A DNA stretch of 64,000 bases from Panulirus ornatus (Eukaryota > Arthropoda > Malacostraca > Decapoda > Palinuridae), in NCBI RefSeq assembly GCF_036320965.1, contig NC_092271.1, positions 18,533,529 to 18,597,528 on the forward strand. Direction: 5' to 3'. The notes beneath the pieces were generated by a model. That model was not told the DNA's origin and did no database searches. It saw only the letters and a program-made list of their open reading frames with translations. The translations under genes and the position numbers were made by a program. Positions 46,070-60,287 of this stretch are shown here, piece by piece (position 1 is the stretch's first letter; each line of letters starts with the position of its first letter).

Positions 46070-48228
46070 TCGCCTTTGTTCGAAACCTCTCCGTGAAGGA
46101 AAAAAAAAAAAGACAAGGGGAAGAAAACAGAAGAGAGGAGAGACAAAAATATAGGAAAGCCACTGCAGTGAAGTATACAGAACAGTGAAAGTGATATATC
46201 ATACGTAATGGTTACACAATAATATATTAGTAAGTTCTACAATGTTCATCATGAAGATAGTTTTACATAGTATGTAGTGATATATAGTAAGCTGTGTTTG
46301 ATGGATAGTCAAAATGAACGGAGTAAAGTTAACAGTAGAAATGGAGTGTAGCAAGGATTTTTGCAGAGAGTGGAGTGTGGAGCACTTCTGTGACGCTTGT
46401 TAGTAAATGTAGCTTGTAGAGTAACAAGCGAGTTGTAATTATAATACGAAACACATGGTCTGGTGGCGTATAGTTTGTAAACAACATGTAAACTTGTTTA
46501 GAGTGCAAAACCAAGACAATTTTGTATAAATAACCTGTAAACCTCTTTAGAGTGCAAATCAAACTTTATAATATCGGTAGCACAGTTTGTCGATTTAGCC
46601 GTTGCTACTTTTATCATATGGTGTGTAGTGGTGATTGCAGGTCAATGATTGGTTGGATGATTTGGGCTTGCGATCTATCGCCTGACAGGGTCATTAAAGG
46701 GCCTCTCAGTGTCATAGTTATGACCACCAATCGAAGAAGAAAATAAACACCTCTGGGCGTTCAATTTTAAGACCGTAAACTCGATCACAGCATACATAGC
46801 CCCCCCTCATAATCTTTGGGCGAATGCCTATCTAAAGAACGTCGCTGAAGTGTACATGTAACCTGCTTTGGTGAGGTGGTATAAGTAGCTATGATATGTA
46901 GGAGGTGTAACGTTATGATACTTATCCCTGTGCTTTAGTTTGTTGGTAACAATCTCTTGGTGAACATGTTAATAGCGTAGCTCAAAAGAGCATCTGCATT
47001 TCAGTACCGAACTTGGCCAAGTTAGGGTTGAATGCCTTTGCGCAATATGTGTGCATTGAATTTAAATGCTAAAGTTTGTGATGTATGTATCAAATAGAAT
47101 ATGTAGTAATTTTTTTTGTGATGTTTGTATCATGAAAAGTGTGTAAAATAGTTTGTAATGTGTTGGTGAAATTCTTTTAAAAAAAGTTTGTTGGGGACAG
47201 TTTGTATTTGTTGGCAGTGAATGCACTTAAACAGTCTCATTATTTTCGTCTCATTGAACATTTGATGTAATCAAACAGTTCTATTACACGATCTACTCTA
47301 TAGAAGAGGAAGTGTAGTGAAGATGAGGGAATAGTGAGGATAAAGGTGTATTGGAGATGAGGGTGTAGTGATACTTAAGGGTATAGTGATGAAAGTATAT
47401 TTGCAGAAGGTCGGTCACTTGACCCATAAGAATCAGGTCAAAAGTCTGTGAGGTGAATTTAGATTTGCTAAAGGTGCAACGAAAGCGAATCTGGTCGCGT
47501 CTGCTTACAAAGTGAACACGATAGTGAGTGAGAGTGCAGAAAGAGACATCCTGCATTTATTCGGTAATATGACATATCTAAGTTCATGAGCGCGTCTGCA
47601 TGTGAATGCTACATTTCTAAGATTGGAGGAAATATGTAAGCCTATTCTTTGGATGCATTACAATTCACGTGATATTTGTATAACATTTGATCCCTCATCT
47701 GCTTACATCTTAAAAATCTTCTTCATTTTCTGTACCTTGAATCAAAATACTATCACTGTAGTGTCGAGGGAAAGTGGTTCGTACATCGAAATAAAATCTT
47801 CGAGTGTCTTGTATCTATTTTAGGTACGCTTGAAATCATTACGTTTTCTGTGTCTTCGAAAAAAATTAGAAAACGTATATTTTTCTGGGTAACATAAATA
47901 GATATATTTTCAATACCATTGTTGGGTAGAATTACAGTTTCGGACATCCAGCAAACTGTTTGGATGTTGAAATTATGTTTTCCGACGTTTTTACTTGTGT
48001 TCTTCACGAGTCTAACCATTTCTACCCTACATCACTCCTTTTTGAGATAGAAATAGAAATAGCAATAGATATGAGTCAGAATCGTTCAAGACATAAATTA
48101 ACGAAAAAAATTTCAACCAAACCTAACCAGAGCCTAACGTAACATACCGTAAACTACCCAAAGGTGTTTACCTCAATGAAACGGTGACGAACAAGGATCG
48201 CGCTTCGTACTGCTTGAAGCAGACGGAC
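46070..48228. other. AT-rich intergenic, nothing recognised
   Basis: No domain, splice structure, long tandem repeat or known element seen on either strand. The minus-strand protease frame could begin further upstream here but shows no clear start. Confidence 0.5.
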
Positions 48229-48600
48229 TTAATGCCAGGCCGCTTCACCTACCCCTAATAATGTCCCTCCACATACGCTCGATATTCTGCGTATGGATAC
48301 TGGCGTTATGTGGCTCAAAAAATTCTCGGTGTGGTTAGTCACACGGCGGTCGTATCCGTGTTTACGGGCAATAGGTTCCACAAGAAGAATGACGGAAAAT
48401 ATCTTGGACTGCCTCTTCGTCCCGCCCAACACCCAGACGTCACTCTGAACACGACAACAACACCTGGACCTCCTACTTTCCGATACTTCGAACAGAAACT
48501 GCGCCAGTTGACACCAGTACTAGGAGACAGGTTCAGACGCCTGACGACGACTATAATGATCCCAGCAGACCTTAGGGAGCCAAGCCAATAAAATCAGTTT
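48225..48600 (-). mobile_element. IS1595/ISXO2-type (Merlin-like) transposase fossil
   Basis: On the minus strand from about 48525: NWRSFCSKYRKVGGPGVVV, then one frame over DVWVLGGTKRQSKIFSVILL and EPIARKHGYDRRVTNHTENF, then in a third frame SIHTQNIERMWRDIIRG. These match in order the ISXO2-like transposase landmarks (W-x-x-F, IGGPG, WVxGG, Y..xTVNHxxNF, HTQxIE-xxWR). The acidic segment after GGPG and the central segment are deleted, and there are at least two frame breaks. Merlin is the eukaryotic superfamily related to these insertion sequences. No terminal inverted repeats were identified. Confidence 0.65.
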
Positions 48601-48879
48601 CTACAGACGTGCACCGTCGACAATTGTTCCTTTAGAATGTGACACTGGATAATTACACTTCTTCCTCTCCATATACTTAGAAATAACTCTTCAGCCACAG
48701 AAACAAATACGTTATAGGCACAAGACGAGGCTAATATATTAAAACTATAATATCTGGTGATATGCTGAACCCCTTATAGCATTTTCGAATGACAAGTTCA
48801 TGATAGATTTCTTTTATACAGATGAAAATGAACCCCTATTTGACAAATAGTAATTACAGTGATTTTATATGCTATATTC

Positions 48880-49290
48880 AGTAATAACAATTATAGCTAA
48901 TACTATACACTAATACACAAATACATCAATGAATACATCAATAAATATATCTACAGCTAATTATCAATACATATATTCATATCCTACTCAATGAATAAAT
49001 CTTCAGCTTTTAAGGCATAATCATAAATAAATATATCTACAACATAGGACTAATTATGAATAAATATATCTACAGCCTAAGGCTAATTATGAATAAATAT
49101 ATCTACAGGCAAACACGAGTGAATATATAGACAGGCTAATCATGAATGAATAAATCTACAGGGTAATCATAAATGAATAAATCTACAGGGTAATCATAAA
49201 TGAATAAATCTACAGGGTGGTCATGAATGAATAAATCTACAGGGTAATCATTAATGAATTAATCTACAGCCTATTGATAATAAATACATA
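48880..49290. repeat. About 30-bp AT-rich minisatellite
   Basis: Repeats containing atgaataaatctacaggg and taatcat; most regular at 49140-49260 and decaying leftwards. Confidence 0.8.
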
Positions 49291-49639
49291 CACAAATCTA
49301 CAACCTAGTTATCAATAGACTAGTTGTACTCACGTGTCTCCACCTCTACATCTCGTGTTCAGGCCAAGCTGTTCCAAATAATGGCAAACAGAATCGCATC
49401 CTTGCGATCTTCTTTTCTTCCTGCATCACACATTACTGGCTGCTAACTGAATTCAATCCTCTTCACCAGAATGTCATCGGATAATACGATAACGTGGCAT
49501 AGTGACGACGAGCACAGACTACGCTTTGCTCGAGAAACCAACAGAAATTCAGGGACGGATGTATGGGTGCGCGAGGAAGCAAAGACATCGATCCTTCGAA
49601 GCGCAGGAAACGTTGCGGGATGCGTGTTGAACAAGGGGC

Positions 49640-49865
49640 CGGTCAACACGCAACGCACAAGACACTGCGCGGTCAACACGCATCACGCACAAGACACCTG
49701 CGCGGTCAACACGCAACGCACAAGACACAGCGCGGTCAACACGCATCACGCACAAGACACCGCGCGGTCAACACGCAACGCACAAGACACTGCGCGGTCA
49801 ACACGCATACGCACAAGACTCGCGCGGTCAACACGCAACGCACAAGACACTGCGCATCACGCAGT
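49640..49865. repeat. About 31-bp minisatellite
   Basis: Seven to eight units of cgcggtcaacacgca plus acgcacaagacac. Units alternate between the atcacgcac and acgcac forms, hinting at a two-unit higher-order repeat. Confidence 0.9.
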
Positions 49866-49969
49866 ATGTGTACATGACATTACTCCAACGTACTTCAATT
49901 ATTTTTATCTCTATGCATCACGCACTGTGCATTGCTTACCACGTACACATGAGGTGCGGGCTTTTTAGG

Positions 49970-51730
49970 CTTGCTACACTTCACACAATTCACTCACAGT
50001 AGTTGGAACACCGTGTTCTTGATCACGTTTCAACGCTTCGTCGTATTTAATCGTAATTCTTACAACAGTCTCGAAGTAGACCAGATCACACAACCGGTGT
50101 ACAGGGACGACGTGGTGGAAATGACCTTCAAATTCAAGCGCAGGGCTGAGGAGACCTATATCGAGCAGTGATTGGTTCATACAGATTCATAACGACCAAT
50201 TTATGTCCATAGAAAAAAACGCGCATGCGTCACCCTCTCGATCATGCGCACAGCAGCCTATCAACCATAATACGAACACGCAGGAGTAAAGAGGCTTGTA
50301 ACCCACGTAAAATGCATTGATTTTCCACCAGAAGTATCGTAATTCCCTAGCGAAGTAATCATTTGCGGGAGCATCGGTATAGGAGAGAATGGTCACAAAA
50401 TTGCCTTAACTACTGATTCCAGTGTCGTCTTGGCGCTCATCCGAGCCTAAGTTTCTTTCGGGTTAAGTGTAGGACACCCTCTATCATTTGGGTGTTAGAG
50501 GGAGACACTACTGGTCTACTACAGTGATACAGAGGATAAAATTCGCTGACATTTGTGAGGTGGTTGGTGGACCACAGTGCGCGGTGCTGGCGAACCAGCC
50601 CGTGATGGTTGTTGATGGAGACGATGTGGCCAAAGTAAACAAATAAGAATATTGTCATTGATTATATTTCTCAGATACGTTACTCAGCTAAGATAACACA
50701 ATACAATTTTGCTCCTATCTATGCTGTGTGATTCATCTAATCTAGTTTTAGATAAGATTTAGTTGAGACAAGCAACACGAGTAGGATGAAGGAAGTTAGG
50801 AGGGAGATTACTTGAACTATATATATATACATATACACACTACTGGGTGTATTATGGAGCCTACAGCAGGGTCGTATCCAGGCTGAAGTGGGGGAGGGTG
50901 ATCGCTCCCTCTTAAGCTATGGAATATACAATAAACTTCATGATAATGATGATCTACATATTCTGTACAGTTATTTCTAGCTGTTTCGGTGATGTGCACC
51001 AGTGATTAATGAAACAACCTCGTCATTTTCTTCTCCATCCTCGTACAATATTAATCTGTTTCATCGGGCATAATTCTCTTGTGTTGTCATTAGCTGCTTA
51101 ATGTTATCAGATATCATGAATTTGCTTACAGTTCAAAAATGGTCACTGGTTCTGTACTAAACTTTCTCCTGTTTCATGAGAATTTGACTAATATCCAGTA
51201 ATCAAACTTATTCACACAAGTCAATAGCCCTGAGTTCTCTGGTAAACTTACATTTCACTTTTGTATTTGTGTTTTGAATCATAATCTTGACTGGGTTACA
51301 TAGAGTTCCATACACAGATATACAGACCACACAGACCCCAAGGTCCAAGCGAGGTGGTCCGACCTCACAAGTTCATGACTCAGCCGCCTTTCTCCCTCCC
51401 ACCTGACCAGAGCCTGGATACGCGCCTTGCTTGAAGCCAGTGAGAAAACTAAACTTACTTATGAGGTGTAGTCAAGTCTGCTTCGTACTGATCATCGCGT
51501 CAGCCACATAGTTTTGAAGCTAACATGGTGAAAATCGGTACTATAAGTTGAGGGTTTGTAATGCAGTGATATCTCTCAGTGGACTTGCCATCTATCACGA
51601 AGTTGTTCCACGAACGTTCACTGTGAGAGTAAGTTGTTCCTTCCCAGCCACCAGGCGAGGCAAGTCAGCTACGTAAGGCTCTTCACGAGCAGCATTCTCT
51701 TACGATGAAAAGTAGCGACAGCGTAAATAA
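49970..51730. other. Intergenic, nothing recognised
   Basis: Short open frames on both strands lack recognisable motifs or paired splice sites. Confidence 0.45.
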
Positions 51731-51732
51731 CG

Positions 51733-51733
<1 letters not shown>

Positions 51734-51768
<35 letters not shown>
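51734..51768. repeat. (GT)n microsatellite
   Basis: Pure GT run. Confidence 0.95.
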
Positions 51769-51769
<1 letters not shown>

Positions 51770-52052
51770 GTGCAGGGATATATAAGTGACGAGGGTCAGT
51801 CTGTTGTATAAGTGCCTAGGCTGAGTCCACTGATTCCACCTGTAGCCTTCACGTCTATAGAGCATCGTTGTTGTAATTCTGTAATAGTAAAAAAAAAAGA
51901 ACAACAGTTATTAGAAATTAGTTTACGACATGAATGGTTGATGTAAATAGGTTCATATGAGAAGCAGAGGTTTATGGCTGATCTAACTATTGGAAAGACA
52001 GTGCGTAGTGATTATAATAAACTCCTGAAATCTGAATTGCTTGTTTGTGTGT

Positions 52053-52154
<102 letters not shown>

Positions 52155-52284
52155 CAAATTCGTGTTATCCCGTTTTCTTTCAACACTGTACGTTATACAA
52201 CGTCCTAAACTAATGTAATCGCTACATGCACTTCATAGTTTAAGCTAGGTACTGGTTCACTGACCAGTCTTAGAGAGGAGACTG

Positions 52285-52384
52285 GGCATAGTTGAGCCGG
52301 TTGTGGGCAAGCTCCTTTTAAGGGATCTGACCCAGGGTCTATTAGGTTGGTGGGGTCACAGTGCTAACCACTGCATTATGGAGG

Positions 52385-52385
<1 letters not shown>
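52285..52385 (-). mobile_element. tRNA-derived SINE head, degenerate
   Basis: Minus strand has the box-A-like TAATGCAGTGGTTAGC at 52378-52363 and, about 30 bases on, the box-B-like CCTGGGTCAGATCCC. Flanked by a (GT)n run. Confidence 0.5.

Positions 52386-52386
<1 letters not shown>

Positions 52387-52436
<50 letters not shown>
52387..52436. repeat. (GT)n microsatellite
   Basis: Pure GT run directly beside the SINE head. Confidence 0.95.
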
Positions 52437-52439
<3 letters not shown>

Positions 52440-52595
52440 GTCCTCAGTCTTAAGTAAATGAGTCTTTCTGTGCCTGTGGTCGTCAGTTGCCCAGACCATC
52501 CCTGCTGGGGACACTCAGCAAGTGTCTAAGAATGAAATCAATAATATGTCGTTTTCAGTCATAATTCTTCTGTCATGAGTGACTGACTACTATGT

Positions 52596-52598
<3 letters not shown>

Positions 52599-52692
<94 letters not shown>
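52599..52692. repeat. (CT)n-(CA)n microsatellite
   Basis: CT run of about 80 bp followed by a short CA run. Confidence 0.95.
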
Positions 52693-52694
<2 letters not shown>

Positions 52695-53099
52695 TAAATA
52701 TGGATAATGTTAAGGTCGTGATGAGAGCAGGGAATGACAGGACTTTGCATCGCACCACAAACCCCCCAGAGTTGTTCTGACGCACGGCGGGTGAAGAGCA
52801 ACCCGAGGAAAGTGCCACGCGACGAGGGAGGGGCACAGTGAAGGCAAGGCCTAGATACGAACACCATCTGGCAGGGATATTAGCAGCAGGAATATGTATG
52901 TGAGGCGGGACTCAGGCGTCGACAATGAACTTAATCTGTCGCCTGAGCTCCACGTCAGGAACACTGTAAACGAGGGACACACTTTCCAGCCAGCGGATGC
53001 AGCGCACCGGCCTCCGCGAGGCGTGGGTGAGGAAAGAGATTCAGCAAACGATTTTGGCAGCGTATATTAAGCCAGATCCCCAGGACATACCTCCCCGCC

Positions 53100-53480
53100 A
53101 CTGGTCTCTGAACTTAAAGAAGAACAAAGGACGAACGGAGAAGGTCCACAGGAGGGCAACAGTGTGTTGTAACTGAGTTACGGTGAAAGGAAATAAAGGA
53201 TATGGATTTGTTAACGATAGAGGAGAGAAGGGTAGGGGAGTGACTTGATCACAACCTTCAAGTTTCTAAAACTAGTTTGACGCTGCTGACAATGAGCTGT
53301 TCCTTGAAATATGCAAAAAGAAGAACAACCAGAGGTCACGTGAAGGAAGACGCATCCCAGAGAAGATGCTGAGAGAGGTACTTTTCATGTCACTAGAGTA
53401 CTGGAGGAATAGCATACATGAGACAGACAACTGTGAGAATAATGATTTGAAAAGATATCAAAGTTCCCCTACGGCTGAAG
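53100..53480 (+). mobile_element. LINE 3'-end fragment (CR1/Jockey-type)
   Basis: Plus-strand text in broken frames: EKVHRRATVCC near 53140, then DNELFLEICKKKNNQRS, IPEKMLREVLFMSLEYWRNS near 53290-53415. This matches the extreme C-terminus of CR1/Jockey-type LINE proteins (VQRRATK..., NELFxI..., R..FFSQRVVxxWNxL). Strongly truncated. Confidence 0.6.
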
Positions 53481-54279
53481 AACTCCCATTCCACACCGCA
53501 CGAATAGGTAAATACAAAATACATAATTACAAACAGGTACTTAGAAATAGGTAGTTATACAGAAATAAGGATACCGAAGTACTTTTTAAGGACTTAAATG
53601 TTGGGCGACCTGAAAAGTACCAGCACGCAGTACAACACAGGACCAGAGCATGAAGATTCGTCCACAAACCATGACAGACTAAACATGATGCCTGAATGCG
53701 AGGTAAAATATATTTGACAACGAAAAAGGATTATGATGAACGATTCATTGAATATAAGCAGCCACTGGGATGAAAATGCGTGAGTGAGATATCAGAGATA
53801 TTACACAACAGGGAGGCCACAAGAACAACTAGATAACTTAACCATAAAAGAACATCAGATCAAGTTTAACGTACACTTCACGAGCAGCATTCACAGTGAG
53901 TGTACGTGGTCTTGGAATTACCCTTTAACACCTGAAGAAGGTGTTTAAAGACCCTGTGATTGGTGGATGTAGTAGCTTGACGCTGTCGGTCGTAACGACC
54001 CTGGCAATTAATAGGTCTACATCGCAACCAGCCAACCAAACAACCGACTCCAGGGGCGGTCTGGTCTGTACCATGTATCCTTATCTTGTGCCGTGCTGAA
54101 CGGTCAGGGCTTGGGCCTACCACAGGTGCGAATGGTCAGCCTATACCCTCCCTGTACGTGTTTACTGTTATTAGATGGTCCACTTTATATCCACTGCTCC
54201 CCTTCTGTGCAGCCACAAGAACCTCCAAGACACATATCCCTTATGTACCAATCACCATACAACAATATATGTATATACA

Positions 54280-54360
54280 TATAGCCAGGCCCATAGCCTA
54301 GCGGTTAGCATTCTCGCCTCTTGCACAGGGGTCCTGGGTTCGATCCTGGCCGTTGGAGGT
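54280..54360 (+). mobile_element. tRNA-derived SINE head
   Basis: Box A TAGCCTAGCGG at 54294-54304 and box B GTTCGATCC at 54338-54346, spaced as in a tRNA. The sequence flanking them cannot form an acceptor stem and the T stem is mismatched, so it is not a functional tRNA. Confidence 0.7.
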
Positions 54361-54743
54361 TTGTATGTTCTATGAAGGTGCGCGTTTATATGCACTATGT
54401 TCATATATATATATATATGTTCTTATTTTTCGGGTGAGGCTCCTCCACAGCAGGAGCTGCAAGTCCGGAACTGTCGACTATGACCGGAGCAACTTCGTCC
54501 TAGCCAGTGATGGTGCAGGCCTCGTCCGTACATAGCCAGGAAGGAAGATGGATCTATGGTGAGACTTGGCGCCTGTAAAACTATACATTGAACAAACGGT
54601 TCGCACATCATCTATACAGTCAGCTGGTGATCCCTTCTTGACCAAAGTAGATATAGGGGTATATGATTGTGTGGCTATCACACGATTTACAGGCTCTTCT
54701 ATTTCACAAACACACTTACACACAGACACACAGGTCTATCTGT

Positions 54744-54870
<127 letters not shown>

Positions 54871-54983
54871 GTTGTAATGCAAGATTAAGAAACGGTGCAA
54901 CATAGTGCAAAACTCTCTTTCTCTACAACACACGAACAATAATGAACACAACTCACGTGTATACTCATCAGTGACGTCATTAC

Positions 54984-56385
54984 CTGGGTGTAGCCAACGA
55001 TGACGTCAGTGGTGCGACAGGAGGCCTGGGTGAGGAGGGTCCTGGCTTGTAGGGCGGCCTGGGCGCAGGTCAGGTGAGCCGCCTCCCCTGGGTAGCAGGG
55101 CGAGAGGCGGGTGAAGACGTACAGTTCGTCTGGACACAAACCCTTGTTACGCTTGGCCTGAGGAGACGGTGTTAGGACCCAAATTAGCCGCGGGAGAACG
55201 AGGAATTATCTTTCTGCAGAAGAACATAATGCTTCTGATATATACTCTAGAGACGACGACTAGAGCAACACCTAAACATCTATCCAATAACTTTTGGCAG
55301 ATAGACTTCGAGAGCCATATAGAGACACGAGATGGGTGATGGTGGGCGTAGGAATCAAAGACATAAATAAAGTCTGTAGCAGAGGGTTGGTGTGGTAGGC
55401 AGAGCTGAGACTCTGACTGCGCGGAGAACCTACTGCTATGTCACTGTGGCCAAGATCGATATCAATATGATAGCACAAGATATCTGGGCATGATCGTGAC
55501 CAGTGTGACAGCACAAGATAACTGAGCTTGATCGTGACCAGTGCAGGATATCTGGGCACGATTTCTCAGTAAGATTTACTGAAACATATGACTTATAAAT
55601 CAAGATGCAGATCAGGCTTTTGGCCTCCATGACATAAGACGTGGCACAATTACCACAACACGACAGGAGGAGAGGATCTGTAGATAATGCCAGATCGAAG
55701 ACTGACAACAGCAGGACTTCGATGTCTGTTAGTCTTAGGGGCTTAGCTACCAACCCTAGTACAGGACTTACCATAGACTTGACCATAGGGACGAGAGAGT
55801 ACTTGAGGAAGGGCCATTCGCTGTAGCTTTCCACCCTCAAACCGTCGACGCCAGCCACCAGGTCTTTGGCCAGCTTGTGGAAGTCTTTGTGGCTCTTGAA
55901 GGGCGACTTCTTCTTCTCCTGCTGGAAGAACTCCTCGAGACTCCACACCTGGAGGAGGAGGATAGATGACTGTGGATCAGACGCTCTCTCAGTGTGTGAC
56001 ATTCAAGTAGTAAGTTACATAGTTATGCTCTGACCTTGTGTCTCAGGAGGAGTATATCATCATTATCATCAACTCTCATCATATATGAAGTTCTTATAGG
56101 GAAATTCTATGGAAAGTCTAGTCCTTCAAACCTGGTGTTTTCCACCATGAATCTACTCAGTCACCGAATTGAACTTACGAGATCTATGTGGTGTTATGTC
56201 ATCTTTTTTTGCACGAGAGAGGAAAACTTTTTTTTTTTTTTTTTCGAAGATATCCATTTTCAAAAGAGATTATGTGAGAGTCACGGGCATACGCCCATGT
56301 GACCCGGGGACCCGCGGAGGGTTAGTTGTTGGAGAGGTGAGGGGGAGGAGGAGAGCAGGGGAGGCTAACGGAATCCCTGATGCAG

Positions 56386-56447
<62 letters not shown>

Positions 56448-57075
56448 GAGAGAGAGACCAGGGTGCCACATAGCGTCAATGTCAACCGTGGAACAGTTGC
56501 CGCTTGGCCCCGGCAGTGCCTGCGAGAAGCTACTGCTGGAGCCCTGGCCTCTGTGTGGGCGTACCTGGTTCCTCCAAGCGTTGGAGGCGTAGTAGATGGG
56601 CGTGGCGAGACCATAGTTGGGCCAGTCAGCGGGCTTCTTCTTCTTCAGCGTTGGGAGCTTGCTGGAGGAGGTGGTGTTGGTGAGGGCCTGGTAAGGCAGC
56701 GGCCACATGGGGAGGCCGTGGGTGTACCAGTGGTACTTGGTGGAGGTCAGGGCCTGGGCCTCGTTCACCACCCAGTAGGGGTCAGCCAACACGTCCTGGG
56801 GAACAACTGACGAAGGTTATTCTCGAACTGCTGCTTGTGTGTTGTTTACACTCGTGTTGCCCCCCTCTCACCTCGTGTATATGTGGAGCATTTCTTTACC
56901 CTTCCTTCCCCTTCCCTCCCCCACTCAGATGACGCCAAGTACCCATTCATCAACCAGCCAACAGAGAAGAGGATGAACAGTTGGGGTCAGCCGGCTGTGA
57001 CCTGGCTGACCTGTCCGGGACTCGAACCCAGGCCTGTTAAATTGAAGAGATGCAAAGCTTAACACTGCAGTAAGG

Positions 57076-57127
<52 letters not shown>

Positions 57128-57458
57128 CACCTGTACCCACCTTAGCATCGCCGGAGTGCCACTTGGCCACGTTGTCGAAGTGATCGCGGTGGAGGAGGAA
57201 GACAGCGAACTGCTTCAGTTTGTCGTCCAGGTCGACGTGGGGCGCAGCCTTGACGCACATGGCGCGCAGCACCGACTCCCGAACGGCAGTGTGCCGGGAC
57301 GGGTCGGCAAACCTGCCGTCACACACAGGGCGGAGGAAGAGAGGAAGCTCCTTGAACGTGGGTTTTGTGAAACGACAAACACAAATATAAGACAGAGAGA
57401 TACTCAAGCTTGCTCACCTATTCATATAAAGAAGTACACACACACACACACACACACG

Positions 57459-57540
<82 letters not shown>

Positions 57541-58328
57541 TTGACTTTCCATATTGAATCTGTTCATGGATTCAGAATTCATATAAACCTATCACTCCAT
57601 CTATCTACCAGTTTATCAATTCATCAGTCTATAAATGTATCTGTTGATCGTCCTATGTCCACCAACAACCTCATCCAAACCCTTCTCAGCCCTGGGAATC
57701 CCATTCGTGCAAGCTCTAATACATAACCTCTTCGTCCAGCCTCAAGAGAATCCTCCGATCACATTCTGGGATTCGATTCCCTTCTCCCCGTCTCAACACC
57801 CAATCGTCTGACATCTCTTGTTCTAGAGATGATCTTATAGTGGTACATTAACGCCACTTCTCCAGCAGGTGCTGCCCTCTCACGCCTCACTGCCGAGGCT
57901 GTGGTATACACTCTCTCTTTCCCCCCAGCAGGCCCTTGTGCTCTCCTGAGTGGACCAGTACTTGTTGCTGAGCATAACAGAAAGACAGGAGCATCCCCCC
58001 CTTAGGAGAAGCACAATGTGAGACATCGTATCCCAGGTAAAGCCACTGGAGAACGGAGACACTCCACTTGGTATAAAACTCTTGTAAACGAAAGTAACCG
58101 CATCGTCAGAGGTCTAGAAGGAGCAAAACACTCTAGGAAAGGGTTATCAGTACTCTAGAACGAGGAGTGATCTCTATAAGTGACCTTACTTGATATCCTT
58201 GCAGTCCACGGCGGAGTTGAAGTTGTTGGCCAGCTCGACAGACGGGGTATGGACCAAGGCCCAGGCCATCTGCACCGAGGCCAGCCCTAACAGCAGGCTC
58301 ACTCGCGCCAGCGACATCTCCATCAACA
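54984..58328 (-). CDS. Secreted protein of unknown function, possible deaminase-like domain (3' end not found)
   Basis: Minus-strand exons join in phase: 58328-58190 (acceptor ccccaacag in the 5' UTR, ATG at 58323, donor gtaagg), 57312-57141 (acceptor gacggcag), 56795-56565 (acceptor ttccccag), 55948-55772 (acceptor ctcctccag, donor gtaagt) and 55157-54984 (acceptor ctcctcag, donor gtaatg). Further exons must lie at lower coordinates but were not identified. Residues 1 to about 23 are a clear signal peptide (LARVSLLLGLASVQMAWA), so the product is secreted or lumenal. About 295 residues are visible. Exon 4 ends with ESYSEWPFLKYSLVPMV; exon 5 has DELYVFTRLSPC then, ten residues later, a second Cys. 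This order resembles the HSE ... PC...C zinc motif of AID/APOBEC-like deaminases, with Tyr in place of the zinc His. That is an inference. Otherwise the family is not recognised. Confidence 0.65.
56389..56457. repeat. (GA)n microsatellite
   Basis: GA run with one GG interruption, in the intron before exon 4 of the secreted-protein gene. Confidence 0.95.
57000..57078 (-). mobile_element. tRNA-derived SINE head in an intron
   Basis: Minus strand: box-A-like TACTGCAGTGTTAAGC at 57072-57057 and box B GGTTCGAGTCC at 57028-57018. It lies in the intron between exons 2 and 3 of the secreted-protein gene, same orientation, next to a (GT)n run. Confidence 0.7.
57078..57126. repeat. (GT)n microsatellite
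   Basis: Pure GT run between the SINE head and exon 2 of the minus-strand gene. Confidence 0.95.
57462..57535. repeat. (TA)n microsatellite
   Basis: In the first coding intron of the minus-strand gene. Confidence 0.95.
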
Positions 58329-60166
<1,838 letters not shown>

Positions 60167-60215
60167 GTCTCAAAAATTAGGTCAAAGGGCAGGCTATAAT
60201 ACTTAAAGGTCGTAT

Positions 60216-60287
60216 CTTGGAGCTCAAGGGTTACACCGCCCTGCTCAAGGGTCACACGGCCCTGCTCAAGGGTCACACGGCCCTGCT
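60216..60287. repeat. 21-bp tandem repeat, three units
   Basis: Units of ctcaagggtcacacggccctg, the first with two changes. Confidence 0.9.

Noticed and set aside
49640..49865. A CRISPR-like array
   Set aside because: The units repeat without unique spacers and the surrounding DNA is plainly animal. It is a minisatellite.
49471..49968. A 165-codon plus-strand open frame
   Set aside because: Most of it is the 31-bp minisatellite; the remainder has no recognisable protein feature.
54280..54360. A functional tRNA gene
   Set aside because: The A and B boxes are good, but the seven bases before box A and those after the T arm do not pair and the T stem is mismatched. A tRNA-derived SINE head explains it better.
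53878..54611. Missing 3' exons of the minus-strand secreted-protein gene
   Set aside because: Open stretches exist on the minus strand, but none has an acceptor in the required phase followed by convincing protein text, so no exon was called.
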